Below, one piece after another: positions 35,638-45,270 of a stretch of DNA of 64,000 nucleotides. Each line of letters begins with the position of its first letter. Position 1 is the stretch's first letter. A program made the translations under genes and the position numbers. The stretch is from CAIMUS01 sp046347625 (lineage in GTDB: Bacteria; Pseudomonadota; Gammaproteobacteria; Competibacterales; Competibacteraceae): contig JAXMFU010000008.1 of NCBI GenBank assembly GCA_046347625.1, positions 186,001-250,000 of the forward strand, given 5' to 3'. Under the pieces are notes generated by a model. The model worked only from the letters and a program-made list of their open reading frames with translations, was not told the DNA's origin and did no database searches.

Positions 35638-37404
35638 CTACTCTCGAGCAAGGTTAAGCGTAGCCGCCCGGATCTGCTCCAATGGCAGCTTGGGTGTCCG
35701 GTCGGCATAAAGCAATCCATTGACCTCCTGAAAAGTATCGGCGAACTGGGTATAACAAAAGCCGCTGAACATGGCGGTTTCATTGACCACTTGCAGCAAC
35801 TGACGATAGGTGTGCAGAAATTCGCTTTCACTATTGGCTCGGGAGTAGCCCCATTCCTTGGTGCCACCGGGTACCGCCCCTCTGGCAAAAGCAATGCCGC
35901 CGAATTCGGTCAACATCACCGGCTGGCCACGGTGCGGATAGCCTTCCAGCGTCAGAATACGGCCACCCGGTTGCCGGGTATCGAACAGTTCCTGAGTCGG
36001 CGTCGAGGCATAACGGATGCGCAGACTATCCGGATTGCAATCATAATCATGGATACCAAGGATATCGGTGGCCGACGCCTCCCAACCGTCGTTGCCGATC
36101 ACCGGCCGGGTGGGGTCCAGCGTACGGGTCAGGTGATACAACGCTTCCACCGCATCACGGTGCGGCTGGATCGCGGTCAGATTGGGCACGCCCCAGGACT
36201 CATTGAACGGCACCCAGACGATAAGGCAGGGATGACTGTAGTCCCGATTGATGACCTCGGTCCATTCCCGCAGCAGTCTGGGGATGGCGCGCGAAGTGAA
36301 CCGGTAAGCGGAAGGCATCTCCCCGAACACCAGCAGGCCGAGTCGGTCCGCCCAGTGGAGATAGCGCGGGTCCTCGACCTTCTGATGCTTTCTGACGCCG
36401 TTGAAGCCCATGGCCTTGGCCAGTTCCACATCCTTTTTCAGGGCCTCGCCCGAAGGCGGGGCCAGCAGTGTATCCGGCCAGTAGCCCTGATCGAGCACCA
36501 GGCGCAGGCGATAGGGCCGGCCATTCAGCATGAAGCGGTCGCGATGCGTGCTCACCGACCGCAGCGCCGTGTAGGACCGGACGGTATCCACCACCGTTTC
36601 GCCACGCCGTAGCGTCACCTCGGCATCCAGCAGGACCGGACGCTCGGGACTCCAGAGTAGCTCATTGCGCGAGTCGTCGATCCCGGGATCGGACAGACTG
36701 ATGACCCGATCGGCCTCGCCGTTGATCACCTTGTAGCGGTCGTCCGCCAGCAATCGGCCGGCATGCCAGAGCCGAACCCCGGCCGTCAGGTTATCATCGA
36801 GATCGCCGACAATAAACGCTTCCAGACGGATCTCGAAGCCATCATAGTAAGGCGTCCAGCGCAGTTTCTGAATATAAGTACGGGGTACCTGCTCCAGCCA
36901 GACGGGCTGCCAGATGCCCGTGGTCCGGGGATACCAGATGGAATGCGCTTCCAGTTGCCAGTCCTGCTTGCCGCGCGGCTTGGCAAGATCCAGGGGATCG
37001 TCTTCTACATAGACAGTAACCGTCTGTCTGCCGGAATCGTTGAGCGCGGAACTAATATCCGCATAAAAGGGGGTATGGCCGCCTTCGTGGCCGGCTACCA
37101 GCAAGCCGTTGACCCAGACCAACGCCTGATAGTCCACGGCACCGAAATGCAGCAGGATGCGCTCCCCCTCGGCCTTGACCTCGAATTCCCGCTGATACCA
37201 GCAAGCCCGGTGGAATCCCTGGTCACCGATACCGCTGGCTTCGGCTTCGGGCGGATACGGCACCCGGATCGAATGGGGCCAACTGTGAAGATCGGAGGGG
37301 TATTTGAACTTCCTATCGTCGTCGAAGGCAAATTTCCATAAACCGTCCAGCGATTGCCAATGGTCGCGTACCATAGACGGTCGCGGATAGTCGCTATCAA
37401 TCAT
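35638..37404 (-). CDS. GH2 beta-galactosidase / beta-glucuronidase-like enzyme
   Basis: 588 aa, a short GH2: jelly-roll sugar-binding domain ('SLDGLWKFAFDDD', 'CWYQREFEV', 'VWVNGLLVAGHEGGHTPF', 'WYPRTTGIWQPVWLE'), immunoglobulin-like domain, then TIM barrel with acid/base Glu in 'IVWVPFNESWGVP' and nucleophile Glu in 'PVMLTEFGGIAF'. No signal peptide, so a galactoside must be imported. First gene of the Leloir operon with galT and galK, which makes beta-galactosidase the most likely activity. No transporter is adjacent. Confidence 0.92.
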   Translation of the reverse strand: MIDSDYPRPSMVRDHWQSLDGLWKFAFDDDRKFKYPSDLHSWPHSIRVPYPPEAEASGIGDQGFHRACWYQREFEVKAEGERILLHFGAVDYQALVWVNGLLVAGHEGGHTPFYADISSALNDSGRQTVTVYVEDDPLDLAKPRGKQDWQLEAHSIWYPRTTGIWQPVWLEQVPRTYIQKLRWTPYYDGFEIRLEAFIVGDLDDNLTAGVRLWHAGRLLADDRYKVINGEADRVISLSDPGIDDSRNELLWSPERPVLLDAEVTLRRGETVVDTVRSYTALRSVSTHRDRFMLNGRPYRLRLVLDQGYWPDTLLAPPSGEALKKDVELAKAMGFNGVRKHQKVEDPRYLHWADRLGLLVFGEMPSAYRFTSRAIPRLLREWTEVINRDYSHPCLIVWVPFNESWGVPNLTAIQPHRDAVEALYHLTRTLDPTRPVIGNDGWEASATDILGIHDYDCNPDSLRIRYASTPTQELFDTRQPGGRILTLEGYPHRGQPVMLTEFGGIAFARGAVPGGTKEWGYSRANSESEFLHTYRQLLQVVNETAMFSGFCYTQFADTFQEVNGLLYADRTPKLPLEQIRAATLNLARE

Positions 37405-37667
37405 ATTCAGCGCCCTGTTCGGCTTCGGGAAAGTGTTGGTTTAGAGAATGCCACGTGTATCCGGTTCCGTTCTTCTGTAGAGAAAAACAACAGATTATTT
37501 AAATGTCGAATAGCGCCGTTTTTCCAGATTCAATACCGATCGGGCACGGCTTTTTAACGGTACTTCGACTCTTTTAGCTGGCATACAACTTGCTTTATTA
37601 TGAGCGATCCATTAACATTACCTCGTCAGCACGCTATCAAACGGTTGGCACACCGAGGAGAAGACTT

Positions 37668-37892
37668 ATGATAGACATCAACCCCGATCAGATTCATGGA
37701 TTATTAGGAGGAACGGATGACCCCGCCAGAAGGCAGACTGCCAGTGACAGGTCTCGACAGAGCAAAGCGGATGAGGATTGTCATTCGAGTTATAGAAGAG
37801 ATTGGAAGCAGGATTATTCAGCGGTGATCGAAGTCAGCATTAGCAGTACCCCACGGGGATTAACCGATCCACCGAACGAATTAATCCGCTAG
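37668..37892 (+). CDS. Small hypothetical protein
   Basis: 74 aa from the ATG at 37668, which has GGAGA 6 bases upstream. Polar and charged, with 'INPDQIHGLLGGTDDP' and a C-terminal 'YSAVIEVSISSTPRGL'. No domain recognised. It converges with the CDF transporter gene and overlaps its 3' end by 4 bases. Coding status is supported only by the ribosome site. Confidence 0.4.
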   Translation: MIDINPDQIHGLLGGTDDPARRQTASDRSRQSKADEDCHSSYRRDWKQDYSAVIEVSISSTPRGLTDPPNELIR

Positions 37893-38863
37893 ACGGAACC
37901 CCCGGCCCGATGCAGTTTGACTCTTCTGCTTCGGGCCGATAACGATTCGGCCTCGATATAAATCCGTTTAATGCGCGGATAGGCGGCGCGAATCGTTTTC
38001 TCCAGACGATCGATAGCATTTTCTACATCATGGGCGGAAAGTTCCGGCCTAAATTGAATATCCATATTCAGCAACACCTGTTCAGGACCGAGGTGCATCG
38101 TCAAGGGTGTTTGCACGGCCTCTACCGCTGGATCGGCGCGGGCGAGATCATGAATATCCCGGACGATATCCGGATCGGTGCTTTCGCCGACCAGCAAGCC
38201 CTTGGTTTCATAGGCCAGCAGCAGGGCCACCGCCGCCAGAATCAGACCGATGCCGATCGAGGCGGCGCCATCGAAATAGGGATTGTTCAAGCGATGGCTC
38301 AGAAAGACACCCAGGAAGGCGGTCACGATCCCCAGCAGCGCCGCGGAATCTTCTCCCAGGATGGTGAACACCGAGGGATCCTTGCTGGTTCTGAAGGCTT
38401 TCCAGAAACTCTGACCCTTGCCTTTCTTAGCCTTGAATTCTTTTAAAGCAATAGTCCAGGAAATCGCTTCGGCGACGAAGGCCACACCGAGCACGACATA
38501 ATTCCAGAACGGGTCGGTGATAGCGCTGGGGTGCCGCAGATGGCTGATGCCTTCATAGATGGACATGCCGCCCCCCAAACCGAACAGGGCGATTGCGACG
38601 ATCAGGCTCCAGAAATAGAGTTCCTTGCCATACCCGAACGGGTGCATTTCGTCCGCCGGTCGGCGGCTTGCCTTAAGCCCCAGTAACAGCAGCAATTCGT
38701 TACCGGTATCCACCGCCGAGTGAATCCCCTCGGCCAGCATGGCGGAGCTACCGGAGAAGAAGGCGGCGATAAACTTCGAGGCGGCAATGGCGAGATTTGC
38801 CGCCAGCGCGCCATAGACGACCAGCTTGCGCCCGGAAGACTCGGATGATTCGGAAGTTCGCAT
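37889..38863 (-). CDS. Cation diffusion facilitator (CDF) transporter
   Basis: 324 aa. Six membrane segments followed by a ~90-aa cytoplasmic domain ('RDIHDLARADPAVEAV', 'LLNMDIQFRPELS'). The metal sites are 'EGIHSAVDTGNELLLL' in TM2 and 'GEDSAALLG' in TM5, where Glu replaces the His of classical zinc CDFs. Proton-coupled export of a divalent cation from the cytoplasm is expected; Zn, Mn, Fe or Co cannot be told apart. AGGAG lies upstream of the ATG. Confidence 0.9.
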   Translation of the reverse strand: MRTSESSESSGRKLVVYGALAANLAIAASKFIAAFFSGSSAMLAEGIHSAVDTGNELLLLLGLKASRRPADEMHPFGYGKELYFWSLIVAIALFGLGGGMSIYEGISHLRHPSAITDPFWNYVVLGVAFVAEAISWTIALKEFKAKKGKGQSFWKAFRTSKDPSVFTILGEDSAALLGIVTAFLGVFLSHRLNNPYFDGAASIGIGLILAAVALLLAYETKGLLVGESTDPDIVRDIHDLARADPAVEAVQTPLTMHLGPEQVLLNMDIQFRPELSAHDVENAIDRLEKTIRAAYPRIKRIYIEAESLSARSRRVKLHRAGGSV

Positions 38864-38961
38864 GGTTTTAGGTGACTCCTGAGAAGAGTTAACGTTGGGG
38901 TTCCTTCGTCACCCCAACGGTCATGTCATTTGGCTTTGGCACCCCCGGGGATGAAAATTCC

Positions 38962-39085
38962 GTAGGCCGGAATAAGGCCGCAACGCGGCGTTTCCGGCAA
39001 GGCGCTGGATGCCGGAAATGCTTCGCTATCGCTACGCTTATTCCTGCCTACTCCTGACCATCGTGATTTTCACGGCAACCTACGG
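38962..39085. repeat. Palindromic repeat, family 'GTAGGCCGGAATAAG', inverted copy
   Basis: The same element as 25163-25281, in the opposite orientation and including the shared GATTTTCACGGCAAC flank. It separates the CDF gene from the glucoamylase-like gene; the rest of the gap shows nothing. Confidence 0.8.
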
Positions 39086-39141
39086 GGACTAGAGTAGGAG
39101 TAGGATGGGCAAAATTGACAATTAGCCTTTCGCCTTGCGCC

Positions 39142-40956
39142 TCACAGTGGTGTCGCCGGGTCGCCGTCGCGACCACCGCGGCGCTCGCCGGGACCACCCT
39201 CGCACGATAAATTGCGGGCGCTGTTCACCAGGGCGACATGAGTCAGCGCCTGGGGAAAGTTACCGAGCAGACATTGCCGCTTGGGGTCGTACTCTTCGGC
39301 CAGCAGGCCGACCTCATTACGGAGCGCCAGGAGTTTTTCGAATAAGGACTCGGCTTCGTCCCGACGGCCCGACAGAGCAAGGTTATCGACCAGCCAGAAG
39401 GAGCAAGGCAGAAAGACCCCTTCGCCTTCGGGCAGACCATCGATCTCATGGGATGGTTTATACCGCAGGACCAAGCCGTCCACCGTAAGCTCCCGTTCGA
39501 TGGCCTTCACGGTGTTCCGCACTCGTGGATCGGTCGGCGGCAGAAAGCCTACCAGCGGCAGCAACAGCAGGCTGGCATCCAGCTTTTTGGAACCATAGTA
39601 TTGGACGAAAGCGCCACGTTCGGCGTTATAACCTTCGCGGCAGACCTCGTCATGAATCGCCGTTCGCAACTGCCGCCAGCGCTCCACCGGTCCTTCCAAC
39701 CCGAAGCGCTCCACCGTTTTCACCGCCCGGTCGATAGCGACCCAGGCCATCACTTTGGAATGAGTAAAATGACGGCGTGGGCCACGCACCTCCCAGATGC
39801 CTTCATCCGGCTGCCGCCAGGCGGATGCCAGGAAGTTCAGCAGTGCCCGTTGCAACGTCCAGGCATGTTCATCGTTAGGTAAGCCATGGCGACGGGCCAC
39901 GTACAGTACATCCATGACCTCGCCGTAAACGTCGAGCTGAAATTGCTGGCTGGCGGCATTCCCGACTCGCACCGGAGCGGCGCCCTGGTAACCGGGCAGC
40001 CAATCCAGTTGACTCTCACTCAGACGGCGTTTACCGGTTATGCCATAAAAGATCTGTAAGTCTTCGGGGCGTCCGGCCGCCGCCCGGAGCAACCATTCCC
40101 GCCAGGCGCTCGCCTCGTCCTGATAGCCGGCCAGTAGCAGCGCATAAAGCGTAAACGTGGCATCGCGTAACCAGCAGTAGCGATAATCCCAGTTGCGGAC
40201 TCCGCCGGGTTGTTCGGGTAACGACGTGGTCGGGGCGGCAACGATCCCGCCGGTCGGCGCATAGGTCAGCGCCTTGAGGGTCAGCAGTGAGCGTTGCACC
40301 GCTTCGGACCAGCGACCTCGATAGCTACTGCGGCTACACCAGTTCCGCCATTCATGGGTAGTTGCCTCGAGAGCGGCCCAGGGATCGAGCGGTGGCGGTG
40401 GGGATTCATACGAGGCAAAGTAGGACAGCGCAAAGGGCAGCCGTTGGCCCTCGGTCACGGTGAATTCGGCCACCGTGGTAAAGTCCTCACCATGATGTTC
40501 GACCGGGGTGCGCAGTTCCAATGCATCGGGACCGGCAATCGCGACCAATGCGTCATCCCGTCGGCGGACCCAGGGAACGATGTGGCCATAATCGAAGCGA
40601 ATCACCAATTCCATACGCATGGTCACTTGTCCGCGCAGTCCCTGCACCACGCGCACCACGGTGTTACGCTCTTTTTCCAAGGGCATGCCGTCGATCAGAC
40701 GAACCGCCCCGGTGGAAGTCTCGAAATCGGTTTCCAACACCAAGGAATCTTCTCGATAGGCACGGCAAATTCGACCGATCTCCCCGGTGGGTGCAAGCAG
40801 CCAGCGGCCATGCTCGGGTCGGCCCAACAGCGCCGCAAAGCAGGCGGCGGAATCGAAGCGGGGCAAGCACAGCCAATCGATAGAGCCGTCCCGGCCTACC
40901 AGGGCGGCTGTGCGGGTGTTGCCGATCAGGGCATAATCTGCAATGGACAATGGCAT
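39142..40956 (-). CDS. GH15 glucoamylase / trehalase-like enzyme
   Basis: 604 aa, typical of bacterial cytoplasmic GH15. The N-terminal beta-domain ('YALIGNTRTAALVGRDGSID', 'RFDSAACFAALLG') is followed by the (alpha/alpha)6 barrel with 'GGVRNWDYRYCWLRDATFTLYAL' (quoted within one motif), 'SQLDWLPGYQGAAPVRVGNAA' region, and catalytic Glu in 'EGEGVFLPCSFWLVDNLAL'. Hydrolyses alpha-glucosides such as glycogen-derived dextrins or trehalose from the non-reducing end. No signal peptide. No neighbouring gene is obviously linked. Confidence 0.92.
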   Translation of the reverse strand: MPLSIADYALIGNTRTAALVGRDGSIDWLCLPRFDSAACFAALLGRPEHGRWLLAPTGEIGRICRAYREDSLVLETDFETSTGAVRLIDGMPLEKERNTVVRVVQGLRGQVTMRMELVIRFDYGHIVPWVRRRDDALVAIAGPDALELRTPVEHHGEDFTTVAEFTVTEGQRLPFALSYFASYESPPPPLDPWAALEATTHEWRNWCSRSSYRGRWSEAVQRSLLTLKALTYAPTGGIVAAPTTSLPEQPGGVRNWDYRYCWLRDATFTLYALLLAGYQDEASAWREWLLRAAAGRPEDLQIFYGITGKRRLSESQLDWLPGYQGAAPVRVGNAASQQFQLDVYGEVMDVLYVARRHGLPNDEHAWTLQRALLNFLASAWRQPDEGIWEVRGPRRHFTHSKVMAWVAIDRAVKTVERFGLEGPVERWRQLRTAIHDEVCREGYNAERGAFVQYYGSKKLDASLLLLPLVGFLPPTDPRVRNTVKAIERELTVDGLVLRYKPSHEIDGLPEGEGVFLPCSFWLVDNLALSGRRDEAESLFEKLLALRNEVGLLAEEYDPKRQCLLGNFPQALTHVALVNSARNLSCEGGPGERRGGRDGDPATPL

Positions 40957-41163
40957 GTTTGGACTTTACCGAGAGAAATTCACTGAAGCGGGATCGTAAA
41001 CGAATCTATCCTTTAACAACGCCGCGGCTTGCCTGCCAGGGCAAGCTGGCGTGGGAATACTGAGCATTAACTATGCCAGTTACTCCACTTATTTCCCCCT
41101 TACCACCTATCAGTTTGCTTCCAACGGTCATGCTTTTTAGAAAAAAGCACCCCGGCAATGAAA

Positions 41164-41540
41164 CTCGGCTCCCTGTCGGGTTACGACGCGCCTGTCATCT
41201 CGCGACAAGGGGCTACCTGGGTGGCAGGCGCGTCTAACCCGACCTACGGGAGGATTTTCACGGCAACCTTGGAAGCACAAACCGTAGGGCGCAATAGTGT
41301 AGCGGAGCGGAGCGTATTGCGCCGTTATGCAGCTGCCCCTCATACGGCGCATTACGCTCCGCTGTGCTCCGCTCATGCGCCCTATGAACTGATAGGTGAT
41401 GTGTTCTTGATATAAGGCTGCTGCCCCTTTATTATTTTTGGTCGTAACCAGTGGCCTGCTCTTGTGTAGGAGCGAGCTTGCTCGCGAACCGCACTCGCTG
41501 ATGGGTGCAAGCGGTTTTCGCGAGCAAGCTCGCTCCTACG
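41164..41540. repeat. Three different palindromic repeats in series
   Basis: 41168-41249: TCGGGTTACGACGCGCC ... GGCGCGTCTAACCCGACC. 41283-41386: second copy of the CGTAGGGCGCAATAG element of 8066-8159. 41465-41540: TGTAGGAGCGAGCTTGCTCGCG ... CGCGAGCAAGCTCGCTCCTACG. The last is nested in a degenerate copy of the GGGCGTAACC-ended element at 53891 (GTCGTAACC at 41443, GGTTACGCC at 41556). These fill the 640-base gap upstream of the TIR gene. Confidence 0.75.
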
Positions 41541-41596
41541 TCAGCGCGGGCGATTGGTTACGCCCCGATTAAACTGAAGGTAGAGGAAAAGTATAA

Positions 41597-42367
41597 ATGA
41601 ACGATACTATATCTGCCGCTTTCTTGAGCTATTCGCATTTCGATGATGAGCACGATGAGGGCTATATCACCCAGTTCCGGGGTTTGCTCGAGCGTGAAGT
41701 TCGCGCCCAGACCGGTCGGGAGTTCATGGTTTTTCAGGACCGGCGGGATATCCACTGGGGACAACAATGGCGGCAACGGATCGAGCAGACTCTCGATTCG
41801 GCAAGCTTTCTGATTCCGATTCTAAGTCCGAATTTCTTTGCCAGCGCTGAATGTCGCCGTGAGGTGGAACGCTTTGTCGAGCGGGAGAAAGTGCTCAATC
41901 GGAATGATTTGATTCTGCCCGTTTACTACATCGATTGTCCTTTGTTAAACGATACGGCTGCCGCACAATACGATCCCTTGGTGCGACTTTTTAACAGTCG
42001 TCAATATGCCGATTGGCGGCCTCTTCGGTTGAAATCGATTAAGTCCAAAACCGTTCGGCAGACCATGGTCAATCTGGCCCAAAGCATTCGTGACGCGATG
42101 AGTAGGGATGCTGGAACACTGGTAAGTCCTCAATCTGTGCAGGAACCTCGTCTACAGGTGGCGGATTTACTCAACCAATTGCTGCCCGGCCAATTGCAGG
42201 AAGTGATGTTTCGCTATAACGTGCCGCAGCAGCATGTGCCGCTGAATGTGGCTCAGAGCCAGCAGGCGATTGCCGTGATTCAATATGCGCTCCAGCGGGA
42301 AGGAGAAGACTTAAAGCAACTGCTGAATACTATTGGCCAGGTGGCGCCGCATTTGAGCAGTGGCTAA
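41597..42367 (+). CDS. TIR-domain protein with C-terminal EAD-like adaptor
   Basis: 256 aa. Residues ~1-140 are a TIR domain: 'AAFLSYSHFDDEHDEGYI', 'MVFQDRRDIHWGQQWRQRI', 'SASFLIPILSPNFFASAEC' with Glu-containing helix 'ECRREVERFVE'. TIR domains in bacterial conflict systems usually destroy NAD+ when triggered. Residues ~180-256 ('LLNQLLPGQLQEVMFRYNVP ... AIAVIQYALQREGEDL') match effector-associated domain 1, a small death-fold-like adaptor that pairs with like domains. The next gene (17 bases on) starts with a similar domain, so the TIR effector is probably recruited to the VMAP protein. GAGG lies 10 bases before the ATG. Confidence 0.88.
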   Translation: MNDTISAAFLSYSHFDDEHDEGYITQFRGLLEREVRAQTGREFMVFQDRRDIHWGQQWRQRIEQTLDSASFLIPILSPNFFASAECRREVERFVEREKVLNRNDLILPVYYIDCPLLNDTAAAQYDPLVRLFNSRQYADWRPLRLKSIKSKTVRQTMVNLAQSIRDAMSRDAGTLVSPQSVQEPRLQVADLLNQLLPGQLQEVMFRYNVPQQHVPLNVAQSQQAIAVIQYALQREGEDLKQLLNTIGQVAPHLSSG

Positions 42368-42384
42368 GGGAGTTCAACGCGAAA

Positions 42385-43710
42385 ATGAGTCTCAGAAATC
42401 TATTGCTGGAACGGCTTAAACTGTCGGATACTCAATTCGACGAAGTCCTGTTTCGGCTCGAAGAGGACTATCCCGGCTTGCGCGGCCAGATCAGCACGGT
42501 AGAGGCTTTGAGCCAGCGGGCGATACAACTCATCCGTTTTCTGGAGCAGCACCCTGATGGGTTGAGCCATTTATGCCAGCGACTCGGTGAACCCTTTACC
42601 GTTCCTGGCAAGGCACTGGCCGAACTGGAAAAATTGCTGGAGAGATCCGGCATTGCAGAAGATAGGATGCGTTCTGTCTTTAGCCGTTATCTGAAGACCT
42701 TGGGCGAAGAGGCGCTTTGGGATTCCCCGAATTTGGCTGCTCAGCCGCTACGGGATGAATTGCTCTCCTATCTGGCGGACCCGGTCCGGATGCACAGTGG
42801 CAACAAGCATCATCTATTAGAGTTCATCAGCCGCTTGGTGCCTTACAGCGCAAGCTACTCTCTGCATCTGAGAAGCTGGGTACGCAAGACCGCTACTGCT
42901 TTAGGCATTCCTCCTCCTGGAACGTTTAAAACTGATAATTTGATCGATGAGAAAACCCAACCTTATCTGCTGCTGGCGCTTTCTCCCGAGGGCAATTATT
43001 ACACCCTGTATGCCTGGTTTATGAGCGATCCGGATGAATATCACAGGATTTATGAAGAAAAACTTGGCGCCAACCTCAATGATATGCCCAGGCATCTTAA
43101 TGCTATTCTAGTGCGAGATGAAGTAACGGCAACCTGCCGATTGGGCCATCCACCGATTCTGGAGTTTTTTCTGCCGGTCAACCTGCTTAATTATGGCCTC
43201 GATCAATGGCGGCTTCCCGGTGAGAAAAAACCTCTCAGTACGCAATACTGTCTGGTTTTGCGGGCGGGGGAACGCTTATGGTATAGACGCTGGATTCCCG
43301 ATTGGGGCCGGTATTGGAATCGACACTGCAGTGCTCTTTGTGAAGCAGCGAATCAGCGTCACGCCATCTGGTTAAAGTGCCCTGCGCGGGGAGGTTATAG
43401 CACTCACCTGGATGGCGGTCAATGGATTTTCGGTCTGCATTTCGTACCCGACAGCGACTGCCTGGAAACCTTACTCGAAGCTGGAGTCGGCATCCTACTC
43501 TGGCCACACCAGGAAGCAGAACCGATTATCCCGTCTATCCAGCCCAAGATGGAGCAGCAAATTATCCGGGATCTGCCTGAATGGTTGCGAAAATGGCGGA
43601 AAGCTTATTGGGATGAATGCGGCGAAACCGGTTCCCTTGCCTTACTATGGGATGATCCGCAGCGAGTGCCCGATGATTATCGACCGCTGCCACCCCATCC
43701 CGACTATTAG
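42385..43710 (+). CDS. VMAP-type protein (vWA-MoxR-associated), EAD-like N-terminus
   Basis: 441 aa. N-terminal ~75 residues ('LLLERLKLSDTQFDEVLFRL ... QRAIQLIRFLEQHPDG') form an EAD-like adaptor similar to the end of the TIR protein. The middle is helical. The C-terminal ~240 residues fit a VMAP-C domain: 'QPYLLLALSPEGNYYTLYAW', 'PILEFFLPVNLLNYGLDQW', 'YCLVLRAGERLW' and the late 'GVGILLWPHQEAEP'. In known ternary systems VMAP is the protein linking a MoxR ATPase and a vWA protein; it may act as a protease-like or adaptor component, not settled. Call based on motif order and gene neighbours. Confidence 0.78.
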   Translation: MSLRNLLLERLKLSDTQFDEVLFRLEEDYPGLRGQISTVEALSQRAIQLIRFLEQHPDGLSHLCQRLGEPFTVPGKALAELEKLLERSGIAEDRMRSVFSRYLKTLGEEALWDSPNLAAQPLRDELLSYLADPVRMHSGNKHHLLEFISRLVPYSASYSLHLRSWVRKTATALGIPPPGTFKTDNLIDEKTQPYLLLALSPEGNYYTLYAWFMSDPDEYHRIYEEKLGANLNDMPRHLNAILVRDEVTATCRLGHPPILEFFLPVNLLNYGLDQWRLPGEKKPLSTQYCLVLRAGERLWYRRWIPDWGRYWNRHCSALCEAANQRHAIWLKCPARGGYSTHLDGGQWIFGLHFVPDSDCLETLLEAGVGILLWPHQEAEPIIPSIQPKMEQQIIRDLPEWLRKWRKAYWDECGETGSLALLWDDPQRVPDDYRPLPPHPDY

Positions 43711-43720
43711 CGAGATTCCT

Positions 43721-44815
43721 ATGCCACGCGAAACCCGTTCCTGGTGGATCTATCAGGGCCTTGAAGAACGGAACGAAGCCAATGCCCTCAGCCCGGCACT
43801 GTCCCGCCTGGGCGCGCCACCGCCGTGGCGACGGTTCGGGAAACAGTCCCGGCAGGATCGGGGAGCGACCTTCGAGCCGGAAACCGCCGAAATCGACCGC
43901 GTCAACGCCGCCCTGCTGCTGCGCCGTCCGCTATTGGTCACAGGTCGGCCCGGCACCGGCAAAACCTCGCTGACCTATGCCGTCGCCCATGAATTGGGCC
44001 TGGAACCGGTGCTGCGCTGGTCTATCACCAGCCGTACCCAACTTCAGGATGGACTGTATCGCTATGATGCCATTGGCCGCCTGCAAGATACGCAGCTCGC
44101 CGCTAAACAAACCGATATCGGCGACTATCTGACCCTGGGGCCGCTGGGCACCGCTTTGCTTGGCCGTACACTGCAAACCGAGGACGGCAAACCGGTAGTC
44201 TATCCCCGTATTCTGCTCATCGACGAAATCGACAAAAGCGATATCGACCTGCCCAACGACCTGCTGCATTTATTCGAGGAAGGCGAGTTCGAGATTCCCG
44301 AATTGGCGCGACTGGAAAAGCGGGGAGACCAGGAGAATCCGAAAGATGAAAAAGGCTTTTGGATTAAGCCTCATGACTATAACGACCCGTTGTCCTTTCA
44401 ATATAAAAAGAAGCTTTTGATCCCCGCCGATGGCTGGGTGCGCTGTCCTGAGAATGGGTTTCCCCTGGTTGTCATGACCAGCAACCGTGAGCGTGAATTT
44501 CCCCCTGCTTTTATGCGTCGCTGTCTGCAACTGGAAATGCAGTTGCCGAACGAGGCCAAACTGAAGCGTATTGTGGAAAGACACTTTGCCCGGCATTCCA
44601 ATTACGGGAAAAAGATAGCCGATATCAATGATCTCATCACCCAGTTCCTCGACCGGCGGGATGGCAAAAGCGATGGCCGGCAAAAGGATCTGGCCGCCGA
44701 TCAGTTGCTCAATGCCGTTCACCTGGTGCTGGAGAACATCGACCCCAGCCGTAAGCTGGACAGGGAAATGCTGGATGCCCTGTGGCAGCCCTTATCCGGT
44801 GGAGAAGTGCTCTGA
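43721..44815 (+). CDS. MoxR-type AAA+ ATPase
   Basis: 364 aa from the ATG at 43721, 10 bases after the VMAP stop; upstream in-frame codons overlap VMAP and are a shadow. Walker A 'LVTGRPGTGKTSLTY', Walker B 'RILLIDEIDKSDIDLP', sensor-1 'LVVMTSNRERE', arginine finger 'PPAFMRRC'. MoxR ATPases act with vWA-domain proteins as chaperone-like remodelers. In the ternary conflict systems this is the NTPase component. The N-terminal ~60 residues ('WWIYQGLEERNEANAL') are specific to this class. Confidence 0.9.
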   Translation: MPRETRSWWIYQGLEERNEANALSPALSRLGAPPPWRRFGKQSRQDRGATFEPETAEIDRVNAALLLRRPLLVTGRPGTGKTSLTYAVAHELGLEPVLRWSITSRTQLQDGLYRYDAIGRLQDTQLAAKQTDIGDYLTLGPLGTALLGRTLQTEDGKPVVYPRILLIDEIDKSDIDLPNDLLHLFEEGEFEIPELARLEKRGDQENPKDEKGFWIKPHDYNDPLSFQYKKKLLIPADGWVRCPENGFPLVVMTSNREREFPPAFMRRCLQLEMQLPNEAKLKRIVERHFARHSNYGKKIADINDLITQFLDRRDGKSDGRQKDLAADQLLNAVHLVLENIDPSRKLDREMLDALWQPLSGGEVL

Positions 44816-44825
44816 TGGGTCCATT

Positions 44826-45202
44826 CTTTATTCCCCCCCCTGGCAAGGCTTTCTGGGGTAGGCTTTTTTTGTCATTCCGGCAGGGAAGCCGGAATCCAGG
44901 GTCAGGGAGAGGGTGTGATCCCGCTTTTACTTCCCTGTAACTGGGTTCCGGCATTCCCTGCCGGAACGACAGATTGTCCCCGTTTACCCAATTACTCTAA
45001 AAACCTACCCCAGAAAGCCCTGGCAAGGGGGGGTACCCGAAGGGCGGGGGGGTCAGTTCGCCAGGTCGAACCACCCCGGCGCTGCGCGCCACCCCTCCTT
45101 AGCCAAGGAGGGGAATCCAGAGCCCCTCACGCCCGAGTCCGCCAGATCGAACCACCCCGGCGCTGCGCGCCACCCCTCCTTATCCAAGGAGGGGAATCCA
45201 GA
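44826..45202. repeat. Composite repeat A+B inserted between MoxR and vWA-FGE genes
   Basis: Palindrome A, reversed relative to 18088-18375, is interrupted by element B at 44848-45018 (171 bp). B has terminal repeats GCTTTCTGGGGTAGG / CCTACCCCAGAAAGC and is flanked by the 9-bp direct repeat CCTGGCAAG (44839-44847 and 45019-45027). The A half with CTCCTTANCCAAGGAGG is present twice in tandem (45067-45121 and 45148-45202). The whole lies inside what should be one operon. Confidence 0.85.
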
Positions 45203-45270
45203 TTCACCCATGTCCGACTTTACAGTATAGCCTTTGCCAGAAATCGCCTTAAGCCTGCCGAAATCGCCCG

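Noticed and set aside
35497..36612. 371-codon plus-strand frame across galT and GH2
   Set aside because: Crosses two well-supported genes on the other strand and has no recognisable sequence.
41164..41540. tRNA genes among the palindromes
   Set aside because: The stem arrangements are simple palindromes without T-loop or anticodon-arm sequences; no tRNA was recognised in any gap.
43412..43720. N-terminal extension of the MoxR ATPase
   Set aside because: It lies entirely within the VMAP gene; the ATG at 43721 begins the family-like sequence.
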